From Crocosphaera sp. (GTDB lineage Bacteria; Cyanobacteriota; Cyanobacteriia; Cyanobacteriales; Microcystaceae), in NCBI GenBank assembly GCA_030065205.1, contig JASJDN010000029.1, positions 1-35,217 on the forward strand: a DNA stretch of 35,217 nucleotides, read 5' to 3'. A model generated the notes under the pieces. It saw nothing but the letters and a program-made list of their open reading frames with translations. It did no database searches and had not been told where the DNA came from. Position numbers and translations under genes: made by a program. Positions 17,768 through 25,206 of this stretch are shown piece after piece. How positions within the stretch are numbered: the stretch's first letter is position 1; each line of letters begins with the position of its first letter.

Positions 17768-17908
17768 TGACATACTCCACGCCCTATAAGTGCGTGGATT
17801 TTCTAAGCATCACTGCATAAGATTTCTGAATCAACGAGTTCGCTTACATTAAAGTCTTCTCAGTCTTTAAAACCCTAGAAAAGCCGTCCTAAAAGGACGG
17901 GGCTTTAA
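17768..17908. mobile_element. PATE/MITE-like remnant of an IS200/IS605 element
   Basis: The 242-bp gap between vipp1 and the thioredoxin gene contains two hairpins: TCCACGC-9 nt-GCGTGGA (17776-17782/17792-17798) and CCGTCCT-AAA-AGGACGG (17884-17890/17894-17900) with GGGCTTTAAACCC next to it. These look like the two ends of a cyanobacterial IS200/IS605 element (end motifs such as GACATACTCC and GTCCTxxxAGGAC with GGGCTTTAA) with no transposase between. Small elements of this form have been described in cyanobacteria as palindrome-associated. The second hairpin could also end transcription from vipp1. These stems differ from those of the tnpB element at 8480-9785. Confidence 0.6.
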
Positions 17909-17969
17909 ACCCAAATTTTCGGTAAGCTAATAACTGATAACGGAATCATTGATCACTGATAACTAAACT

Positions 17970-18296
17970 ATGAGTAGTGTTCTCGAAATTACAGATCCTC
18001 AATTTGATACAGAAGTGTTTGAGACAAACACCCCTGTATTAGTCTATTTTTGGGCTTCTTGGTGTGGTCCATGTCGTTTGGTTTCTCCTTCCATTAAGAA
18101 AATTGCTGATAGCTATGGCGATAGTCTCAAAGTGGTCAAATTAGAAGTAGATCCCAACCCCGATGCGCGAACCAAGTGCAAAGTCGAGGGGGTTCCTGCG
18201 TTACGATTGTTTAAGGATAAGCAACTATTGGCCGAACACGAAGGGGCGATCACCAGACAACAATTAGAAGAGATGCTTAAACAACATCTTAATTAA
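17970..18296 (+). CDS. Thioredoxin-fold protein with WCGPC active site
   Basis: 108 residues, a typical thioredoxin length. WCGPC (31-35) is the redox site and GVPAL carries the cis-proline (P76). It lacks a signal peptide, so it is a cytoplasmic thiol reductase, reduced by thioredoxin reductase or ferredoxin-thioredoxin reductase. The sequence around the site (YFWASWCGPCRLVSPSIKK) is further from classical m-type TrxA than most, so it may be one of the minor cyanobacterial thioredoxins; I have not assigned a subtype. The aminotransferase gene follows after 79 bp with no clear terminator. Confidence 0.88.
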   Translation: MSSVLEITDPQFDTEVFETNTPVLVYFWASWCGPCRLVSPSIKKIADSYGDSLKVVKLEVDPNPDARTKCKVEGVPALRLFKDKQLLAEHEGAITRQQLEEMLKQHLN

Positions 18297-18375
18297 CACA
18301 GTGAGGTGGTGAGGAGAGGACCTCAGTTATTCTGGTGATCCTCTCATCTCCCTATTCCCTGGAACTATTAAAACC

Positions 18376-19557
18376 ATGCACTTTGCCAACCGTCTTCAAG
18401 CTTTAGAAAAAAATGTCTTTGCTGATATGGACCGGGCGAAATCTCAAGCCATCAGCAACGGCCAAACCATTATTGATTTATCTTTAGGATCATCGGATTT
18501 ACCCGCCGATCCCGAAGCGATCGCCCAGATTGCTGCTTCCCTCAACGATCCCACCACCCACGGTTATCTTCTGCACCACGGAACCTTAAAGTTCAGAGAA
18601 ACTGTGGCCCAATGGTACAGCAAACGGTTTGGGGTGGCAGTTGATCCTCATACCGAAGTCTTAACCCTGATTGGTTCCCAGGAAGGAACGGCCCATTTAC
18701 CCCTAGCGTTGCTCGATCCGGGGGATTTTGCTCTACTTCTGGACCCGGGTTATCCTTCCCACGCCGGGGGTGTCTATTTGGCTGGCGGTCAAATTTATCC
18801 TATGCCGTTATTATCCAAAAATAACTTTTTACCGGTGTTTGAGGATGTTCCTTCCCAGGTATTAGGCCAAGCTAAAATGATGGTGTTGAGTTACCCTCAT
18901 AACCCCACCAGTGCCACTGCATCCTTAACTTTTTTTCAAGACGCAGTGGCGTTTTGCCGAAAGCATGACTTAGTGTTGGTTCATGATTTTCCCTACGTCG
19001 ATATTGTTTTTGAGGGAATGGCGCAACCCCCTTCTATTTTACAGGCTGATCCCAGTAAATTCCTTTCTATTGAGTTTTTTACCCTTTCTAAGTCCTATAA
19101 TATGGGAGGATTTCGCATTGGTTATGCGATCGGGAATGCAGCGATCATCCAAGCCTTACGACGGGTGAAAGCGGTGGTGGATTTTAATCAATATCGAGGC
19201 ATTTTAAACGGGGCGATCGCAGCCTTAACAGGGGATCAAACCACCGTTAAAAAGACAGTTATACGCTTTCAAACGAGACGAGATGCTTTTGTTAATGCTC
19301 TTAATGCGATCGGTTGGCCGGTTGAACCGCCTCAAGCTACCATGTACGTCTGGGCAAAATTACCCCCACCCTGGGAAAATAAGTCCGTTGCCTTTTGCAC
19401 TGAGTTAATAGCAGCAACAGGGGTTGCGGTGTCTCCTGGGGCGGGGTTTGGGAAACAGGGGGAAGGATATGTGCGGTTTGCTTTAGTCCATGATCCTGAT
19501 ATTTTAGAACTTGCGGTAGAAAAGATTGGTCAATTTCTAGGAAGGGTCAAAATTTAA
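18376..19557 (+). CDS. Class I/II pyridoxal-phosphate aminotransferase
   Basis: 393 residues, fold-type I. The family marks are visible: LGSSDLPADP at the N-terminus, HGYLLHHGTLKFR, SYPHNPTSATAS (the NPT of the cofactor-facing loop), HDFPYVDI, and the lysine of TLSKSYNMGGFRIG (K239). An arginine in VRFALV near the C-terminus fits the carboxylate clamp. The pattern is close to LL-diaminopimelate aminotransferase-like and aspartate-type cyanobacterial enzymes. Which amino acid it uses is not decided by the sequence. Three HIP1-like GCGATCG sites sit within it. Confidence 0.9.
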   Translation: MHFANRLQALEKNVFADMDRAKSQAISNGQTIIDLSLGSSDLPADPEAIAQIAASLNDPTTHGYLLHHGTLKFRETVAQWYSKRFGVAVDPHTEVLTLIGSQEGTAHLPLALLDPGDFALLLDPGYPSHAGGVYLAGGQIYPMPLLSKNNFLPVFEDVPSQVLGQAKMMVLSYPHNPTSATASLTFFQDAVAFCRKHDLVLVHDFPYVDIVFEGMAQPPSILQADPSKFLSIEFFTLSKSYNMGGFRIGYAIGNAAIIQALRRVKAVVDFNQYRGILNGAIAALTGDQTTVKKTVIRFQTRRDAFVNALNAIGWPVEPPQATMYVWAKLPPPWENKSVAFCTELIAATGVAVSPGAGFGKQGEGYVRFALVHDPDILELAVEKIGQFLGRVKI

Positions 19558-19591
19558 GGTGTTTTGATGTGGATGGCAACATTGTGAGTAG

Positions 19592-19653
19592 GGTGGGTTA
19601 GACGGTTATAATTCAAGCTATTATGGGAATATAACCATCTGTCTTAACCCACC
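19592..19653. repeat. Imperfect 62-bp inverted repeat
   Basis: GGTGGGTTAGACGGTTATA (19592-19610) is complementary, with a few insertions, to the segment ending at 19653 (TATAACCATC then TGTCTTAACCCACC). The loop is about 19 nt. It lies between the aminotransferase and the convergent small membrane protein gene, where a bidirectional transcription stop or a dispersed cyanobacterial repeat would fit. Confidence 0.5.
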
Positions 19654-19680
19654 ATTTTAGTTAAAACGATCTACTACTTA

Positions 19681-20037
19681 TCACTCTGGTTGTGTGGTAG
19701 AAACTTGGGGAATATGGTTAGGTTGACGGTTGCCATCAGTGTAAACAAAGTAAACAAACCCAGTGGTTCCAATAAATGCCAGAAAAGCAATAACGACTGC
19801 GATGATCCCAGTAATTGCCACATTATCACCCCTTCCTTTGCTAAGTTGTTCAGTGACATTGATAAGGGCTTTAAAAGCATTGTCATCTTTGTTAGGATCA
19901 GAAGATGAGGGAGTTGGAGTTGATGATTCTTTATCACTTCTTCCCTCACTCAGTTGTTCAGTGACATCGGGAAGGGCTTTAAAAGCGTTGTCATTGTTGT
20001 TATGATCAGGAGATGAGGGAGTTGATAATTCTTTCAC
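19681..20037 (-). CDS. Small one-helix membrane protein with duplicated segment, GTG start
   Basis: 118 residues. The start is GTG at 20037, supported by GAGGAAA five bases upstream. A 20-residue segment occurs twice: DNAFKALPDVTEQLSEGRSD (16-35) and DNAFKALINVTEQLSKGRGD (52-71), 16 of 20 identical, each preceded by a Ser/Thr/Pro/Asp/Asn-rich linker. A single membrane helix follows (about 73-99, VAITGIIAVVIAFLAFIG) and a 19-residue polar tail. With no signal peptide the repeats would be cytoplasmic and the tail outside, or the reverse. I do not recognise the family. It is divergent from the AAA-like remnants that start about 150 bp away. Confidence 0.65.
   Translation of the reverse strand: MKELSTPSSPDHNNNDNAFKALPDVTEQLSEGRSDKESSTPTPSSSDPNKDDNAFKALINVTEQLSKGRGDNVAITGIIAVVIAFLAFIGTTGFVYFVYTDGNRQPNHIPQVSTTQPE
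19825..19992. repeat. 108-bp-period internal duplication
   Basis: Copies at 19825-19884 and 19933-19992, 108 bp apart and in frame (36 codons), encode the two DNAFKAL segments. The DNA is also very similar (for example GGGCTTTAAAAGC in both), so the duplication looks recent. Confidence 0.65.
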
Positions 20038-20217
20038 GAAGATTTCCTCAATAATATCTAATTTGTGGGATGCTTACTGAGAAGGTGATAGATTCAAGTA
20101 GGCATCTTTTTGTTTTAACTCTAAGATAAGAGTATTTAAGAGAAATACGGATTTTTTAGTCAATTAAATCCAGAAATCAACGAGATATGACTGGTTTTTA
20201 TCGCCAGCAATATAGAA

Positions 20218-21051
20218 TTGTTAAACTTTTTAGAAGCCAGTCAAACAATTATTCAAGACTTAGATAAATTAGTAAATTGGTTTTCCGTAATCATTTCCAA
20301 ACAATTAGGTTTATTAGATGTATTTAAGCAAAATTGGCAAGGAGGATTAGGATTATATAGTTGTACGTCTTATGTTGAAGATCATATTTTACTTGCTCAA
20401 AAACAACCTTTAATTCTGGTATTAGAACATATTGATCAGTTGTTTCCCTATCAAGCAACGGCTGATGATTTTTTAAGTTTATTTCGTGTCTGGAATGAGA
20501 AGGTAGTCATCAATGAAACTTGGAAAAAACTGCACTTAATTTTAAGTTATTCTACAGAAAATTATATTCCTGCTGATCTGAATCGTTCACCTTTAAATGT
20601 AGGTATAGAAATAGAGTTGAAAGATTTTACAGCAGAACAAGTATTGAATTTAGCACATAAATATGACGCTAACCTAAAGCCTGAAGATTTAGAAATAATC
20701 ATTAATATTATAGGTGGTAATCCTTATTTACTCAACAAAGCAATTTATGCCTTAACACAGCAACAAATATCTTTAAAAAATTTTGAAGAAACAGTAACTA
20801 CCGAAGAAGGTATTTATCGAGATCATTTAAGAGGACATTTATTAAACTTACAAAATCATCCTGAGTTAGCAGAAGGGATGAAAAAAGGCGTCACTTCCTC
20901 TTCTCCAGTTGATTTAGGAACGGATATAAACTGGAAACTTCATAGTTTGGGGTTAGTAACCTTTGATAAAAATGCAGTTAAACCTCGTTATAAATTGTAC
21001 GTTGATTACTTTAGTGAACGATTGGTGAAAAAAAAGCTTATGATCAAATAA
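20218..21051 (+). pseudogene. AAA-like (PF14516-type) NTPase, N-terminus with P-loop missing
   Basis: The open frame runs from 20191 to 21051 with no ATG near its beginning; TTG at 20218 is the first usable start. The protein matches the middle and end of the cyanobacterial AAA-like domain: LVNWFSVIISKQLGL, LILVLEHIDQLF (the Walker-B region, where relatives have LVLDEVDRLF), RSPLNVGIEIEL, GGNPYLLNKAIYAL, and YRDHLRGHLLNLQNHPELA. The Walker-A part that should come first is absent, and the Walker-B acidic pair DE is changed to EH, so ATP hydrolysis is unlikely. An ATG at 20187 is in another frame and stops after 26 codons. I read it as a decayed copy; relatives are often tied to signalling or conflict-type systems. 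Confidence 0.7.
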
Positions 21052-21119
21052 GTTGATAAGATAATTCTCAACACTAAACTCAAAAATGACCCTGATTAAT
21101 TTCCATCTTTAAGTAGATT

Positions 21120-22300
21120 ATGAATGACTTTTATCACATTGGTGGTAGCGTCCCCCTAAACTCACCAAGCTATATTAAACGAGAGGCTGATGATACGCTT
21201 TATAGTACCTTGAGAAACGGACAACTTTGTTATGTCTTAAATTCTCGTCAAATGGGTAAATCTAGCCTATGGGTACACACACAAAATAGACTCAAAAAAA
21301 AGTATCTCAACAAAGTGCAAGAATTTTAAGTTCAGTGTTTGAAGAAGATCGACAACAATCTTTAATTACCGAAATTTTAGACTGGACAGGAAATCAACCC
21401 AACTTAACCCAGATCGTTTCTAACCTAGTTCTTGCTTATAAAGATATTTTAGAAGAAGGTAAAGAAAAAGAATTCATTGAACAAATAATCCAAAAACACA
21501 TTATTGAAAATTGGCAAACTAATCAAGCTTCTGAGCATTTAACAGAAATTAAAAAAGCTATTTTAGAAACGGATGGTAATATAGAAGAGAGATTAAAGAT
21601 TTATAAGGATATTCTACAGGTTAGAATCTTAGCTGATAATAATCCCGAAAAAGTTGCTCTTCTTCAATCTCAGTTAGTTATCAGGAAAGAAGATTATCTA
21701 GAAGTAGCTAATCCGATTTATAAAAAAGTATTTAACTTGCAATGGTTTAATAAACAGTTGGAAGGATTAATTAATAGTGAATCTAATCCTGAACCTTTGA
21801 GTGCATATTTTTCTTTTGGAGTAACTGGAATTTTTATAATATTAGCCATAGTCTTTTTTATGTTAAAAATAACAAATTCAGATTATCCTTTACCTTCAAA
21901 TATACCAGAAATTTGTGTTAAACTGATTGATGATACGTCTTTAGATTCTCAATTTAAAACCCTCAAAAACTTAGAACAAGAATTAGGTGACAATTTTCCA
22001 TCGAAATGTAAAGAAAGAGTAGCAAAATTACAGCAAGAAAAACTAACTCAACAAGCAACATTAAATATAGAACTCTATAATAAAGCATTACAACAAGGAG
22101 CAAATAATAGGGTTAAAGACGGAGTAATATATCTTTGCCAAATTAAAGAAATTGTTAACGACATAGAATATGCTAGAAATAAGTTAAAAGACTGGTTTAA
22201 TGACAGTTATTGGAGAGATGATGTTCTTGAATCTCTTGGTAAAATCGATAATTGTCCAGCCACTGAAGGAACAGATTTAGAGCAATACTTAAGACCGTAA
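21120..22300 (+). pseudogene. AAA-like protein with internal deletion and frameshift
   Basis: Starting at ATG 21120, 69 codons encode the N-terminal AAA-like segment (GGSVPLNSPSYIKREADDTLY, with P-loop SRQMGKSS) and stop at 21329. Another frame carries on as VSQQSARILSSVFEEDRQQS, then EILDWTGNQPNLTQIV, ENWQTNQASEHL and VANPIYKKVFNLQWF, the C-terminal part of the same family, a membrane helix (about 21810-21875) and a helical tail ending at 22300. Joined across the shift, about 150-200 residues of the NTPase core, including Walker B, are missing. This is most simply a pseudogene. The downstream frame has a GTG at 21335 that could allow separate translation. Confidence 0.7.
21296..21302 (+). 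other. A AAA AAG heptamer at the frame break
   Basis: Within a run of eight A (21294-21301), the zero-frame codons AAA AAG are preceded by A. This is the dnaX-type slippery heptamer, and a -1 slip here enters exactly the frame of the downstream ORF. No Shine-Dalgarno-like stimulator upstream or stable stem downstream was found, so a plain one-base loss from A9 is equally possible. Confidence 0.4.
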
Positions 22301-22450
22301 AAAAATGAATAATTGTTAGTAATATCAACTTTTTAAAAAGAATTATCATTTTCTGATAAATAAATTTCAGATATTAATTCACTTCTTCTACCAATTGTTC
22401 GATTATCATCTATAATAAACATATCTTCTGCACTAATCGTAAATATCAAA

Positions 22451-22690
22451 ATGAATAATAAAATAACTTTTCAAGAAATCGCCTCTGAAGTTCAATTATT
22501 TGAAAATATTGAGCAAAAAGAGCGATTTGTCTTTGTAATTGGTGCTTTAGCTTCCCGTTTAATTAGTCTTCAGAAAGCAGCAGAAATAATGGAAATGGAT
22601 ACAGAAATGCTTTTAAAAATCCTTGAATTAATGAGGATAGATTTTTCTTATCTCACAACAGAAGATATTGCAATTGAAAAGAATTGGTAA
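22451..22690 (+). CDS. UPF0175-like antitoxin
   Basis: 79 residues. The stretch LISLQKAAEIMEMDTEMLLKILELMRIDFSY resembles the helix-turn-helix core of UPF0175 proteins (pattern IS-x-x-KAAE-x-x), usually found as the antitoxin of PIN-domain toxins. The DUF3368 gene begins 5 bp after its stop, which supports the pairing. The N-terminus is not typical, so the family call is moderate. It would bind and neutralise the toxin and probably repress its own promoter. Confidence 0.65.
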   Translation: MNNKITFQEIASEVQLFENIEQKERFVFVIGALASRLISLQKAAEIMEMDTEMLLKILELMRIDFSYLTTEDIAIEKNW

Positions 22691-22695
22691 AAATC

Positions 22696-23178
22696 ATGAT
22701 AGTTGTTTTCAATTCTTCACCTTTAATTTTTTTATCTAAGTTAGGGTTTTTAGAGAAATTTATGGAGTCAAACAATAATTTTTATTTGCCTAAAACTGTA
22801 CAACAAGAGATTAACACTAAAGAAGATCAATCTTCAGACAGTGTTCAGAAACTGATTCATCAAAAAAAGTTAATCGTCCAAGATATTCAGTTGAAATTTT
22901 TAGCCAATCGTTTAAATGAACGTTTAGGTAAAGGTGAATCGGACGCAATTACATTAGGAATAGAATTACAAACAGATTATATTATCCTTGATGATTTTGC
23001 AGCAAGAAAAGAAGCTATAAGTTTGGGATTAAATGTTAAAGGAACTTTAGCAGTTATTCGTAAACTTGTAAAAGATGAAACAATAAGCATTGATAATTTA
23101 GATGTTTTTTACCAAAGACTTAAAAAAATAAACTTTAGAGTCAAGCGTGAGATATTTGATAATATTTTTAGAGATTGA
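22696..23178 (+). CDS. DUF3368 PIN-like toxin
   Basis: 160 residues from the ATG at 22696 (the TTG at 22684 overlaps the antitoxin stop). It shows the pattern of DUF3368: VVFNSSPLIFLSKLG at the N-terminus, QQEINTK, GKGESDAITLGIEL and DYIILDDFAARKEA, then GLNVKGTLAVI. The acidic residues of the PIN nuclease site are E and D of GESD and the DD of ILDDF; the first aspartate position is asparagine, as in many members. Such proteins are ribonucleases that act as toxins. The partner is the UPF0175-like gene just upstream. Confidence 0.82.
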   Translation: MIVVFNSSPLIFLSKLGFLEKFMESNNNFYLPKTVQQEINTKEDQSSDSVQKLIHQKKLIVQDIQLKFLANRLNERLGKGESDAITLGIELQTDYIILDDFAARKEAISLGLNVKGTLAVIRKLVKDETISIDNLDVFYQRLKKINFRVKREIFDNIFRD

Positions 23179-23183
23179 TAAGT

Positions 23184-24698
23184 TTACAATTTGTTAAAAA
23201 CTCCGTCACTACCATCTAATTCATCGGATAATTTAACTCTAATTCCTGTCCTACTCTTTACCCAAAATTGCTGAAACCAAACTATTAAATTTGGTGATTG
23301 TTCATTTCGAGAAGAATAAGAATGAGATGAATGTTTCTTATTCTTAGTGCCGAAAGTAAACTGTTCCCACCATTGCAGAATAAAGCCTATAACTAACCAA
23401 AAAAATAAACTAGCAAGTGCAGTTATAAACATGACGATACCCCACCCAATTAATTGAAACATTGTTTGATAAATTAGGTTATCTTGCGTTAATCCACTGA
23501 TAAATTCTTGGGAGTTTTGATTACTAAATAAACCTACTGCTATTGTTCCCCAACAACCACCAAAAAGATGAACAGGAATTGCTCCTACGGGATCATCAAT
23601 TTTCAGTTTTCTTAACAACGCTTCACCCAACAACACAAAAATTCCACTCATTCCACCAATAAAAATAGCAGATTTGATGTCAACGTAAGCTGATGAAGCG
23701 GTAATTCCTACTAATCCCCCTAAAATACCATTAATAATTGAACTTAAACTCACTTTACTACCCATTGAAGGGCTAAAAATCAAGGCTAAAAATCCACCTG
23801 ACGCAGCAGCAATCATAGTGGTTACAATAACAGAAGGAATACTGGTTAATAAGAATACAGAGCCACCATTAAACCCAAACCATCCTAACCAAATAATGAG
23901 ACATCCTAACGTAGCAAATCCTAAATTATGAGGGGTAAAATCCTGAGTTTCTTCGTCTTGAAAAGTATCATTTCTACTATTATAGCCAAAACGTCCATGT
24001 CTCGGTTTCAGTAGCCAAGCTCCTACTAATCCCGCCATTCCACCCACGGAATGAACAACGGTTGAACCGGCAAAATCGCGAAATTTTAATAAATTATAGA
24101 GCCATCCTTCGCTTGACCAAATCCAATGTCCGACAATGGGATAAATAATACCAACTAAACAAAAACTAAACAGTAAAAAAGCCCAAAATTTAACCCGCTC
24201 TGCCACTGCACCTGAGACAATGGTAGCTGCGGTTCCGGCAAAGGTTAACTGAAAGAAAAATAATGTAGGTAGAGAGCGTCCAGACCATGTTTTTAATAGT
24301 TGACTAAAGCCATTATTCTCAGTAAAAATATCAAAAGAAAATCCCCATGGCCCTGATAAGCTATTTCCTGTAACTGTCGTTGTCGTATCGCCAAACATCA
24401 CACCAAAACCCAATATCCAGTAAGCTAAAGCAGAGATACAGAAAACAATTAAATTTTTTGCTAATATATTAATGGCATTATTTTTTCTACAAAACCCTGC
24501 TTCTACCATTGCAAAACCAGCATTCATAAAAAAGACAAGGAAGCCAGCAATTAACATCCAGATATTAAGTAATATGTCGGGGTTTGATCCATTGCTACCG
24601 AAACTCTGAGCAAAAACTTTTCCTTGCCAGATTGTAAGTGTTAATAAAAAAGATAAAAAGATATACAACAAATACCGAAATCTTAATGAAATTTTCAT
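23184..24698 (-). CDS. amt: Ammonium transporter Amt
   Basis: 504 residues. A likely signal peptide (about 1-30, ending KVFAQ) precedes eleven membrane helices. Family marks: GFAMVEAGFCRKNN (61-74), FAGTAATIVSGAVAERVKF (153-171), and the twin histidines of the pore in VVHSVGGMAG (H216) and PVHLFGGCWG (H377). Amt proteins conduct ammonium into the cell and are usually closed by a PII-type GlnK protein. The cytoplasmic tail (about 440-504) is long and Ser-rich. It follows a small membrane protein gene by 14 bp on the same strand, so they are probably co-transcribed. No glnK is nearby. Confidence 0.95.
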   Translation of the reverse strand: MKISLRFRYLLYIFLSFLLTLTIWQGKVFAQSFGSNGSNPDILLNIWMLIAGFLVFFMNAGFAMVEAGFCRKNNAINILAKNLIVFCISALAYWILGFGVMFGDTTTTVTGNSLSGPWGFSFDIFTENNGFSQLLKTWSGRSLPTLFFFQLTFAGTAATIVSGAVAERVKFWAFLLFSFCLVGIIYPIVGHWIWSSEGWLYNLLKFRDFAGSTVVHSVGGMAGLVGAWLLKPRHGRFGYNSRNDTFQDEETQDFTPHNLGFATLGCLIIWLGWFGFNGGSVFLLTSIPSVIVTTMIAAASGGFLALIFSPSMGSKVSLSSIINGILGGLVGITASSAYVDIKSAIFIGGMSGIFVLLGEALLRKLKIDDPVGAIPVHLFGGCWGTIAVGLFSNQNSQEFISGLTQDNLIYQTMFQLIGWGIVMFITALASLFFWLVIGFILQWWEQFTFGTKNKKHSSHSYSSRNEQSPNLIVWFQQFWVKSRTGIRVKLSDELDGSDGVFNKL

Positions 24699-24712
24699 GT
24701 TTTGTCAGCTAC

Positions 24713-25162
24713 TTAATAGTTTTGCCAGGCACTAAATTCATAATAAATATTACCACGGGTACTATGACGATTCCCCCTTAATTTTCTCATTTTTTTGTCT
24801 AAATAGTTTTGCGCTTCATAAGGAGGTAGTTCTGTTGCTTGCATAAAGGTTAATACACTAATTTTTCCGTGACTTTGCTCTAATAATTTATAAAAAATAC
24901 TATCAATATCTTTTCTAATAGATTTTAAGTAAATATAGATAGAAATAGCATATATTAAAGATAAAATAAATCCAATAATATGTAATAAAAAACCATCAAA
25001 AAGAGACTCAAGAAAAATAAATTCAAAGATAATAAAAAAAGTTAAAGTATTCCAAAAGATATAAGCCTCTCTAACTTTTTCCCTTTGGGTTTTTACTTTT
25101 AATTTAAAAATGATAATAGTATAAACAATAGCGGTTACGGCAAAATAGACGATCCATTTCAT
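24713..25162 (-). CDS. Three-helix membrane protein with C-terminal, possibly winged-helix domain
   Basis: 149 residues. Three hydrophobic helices (about 1-22, 38-54, 57-79) are followed by a soluble domain from 80. In it, KISVLTFMQATELPPYEAQNYL, then KKMRKLRGNRHSTRGNIYYEF, has the helix-turn-helix, charged helix and beta-hairpin order of a winged helix. No known family recognised. It is just upstream of amt on the same strand, 14 bp apart, and may influence that transporter or sense something at the membrane; that is inference. Confidence 0.6.
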   Translation of the reverse strand: MKWIVYFAVTAIVYTIIIFKLKVKTQREKVREAYIFWNTLTFFIIFEFIFLESLFDGFLLHIIGFILSLIYAISIYIYLKSIRKDIDSIFYKLLEQSHGKISVLTFMQATELPPYEAQNYLDKKMRKLRGNRHSTRGNIYYEFSAWQNY

Positions 25163-25206
25163 GCTACTATCCAGTCTTGCTGATTATTCCTATTCTATCT
25201 TTCCCA

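Noticed and set aside
17768-17908. Derivation of this remnant from the tnpB element at 8480-9785
   Set aside because: The hairpin stems (TCCACGC and CCGTCCT versus CGCTA) do not match.
18311-18345. GAGAGGA/TCCTCTC hairpin as thioredoxin terminator
   Set aside because: Seven-bp stem with an 18-nt loop and no T-tract; too weak to call.
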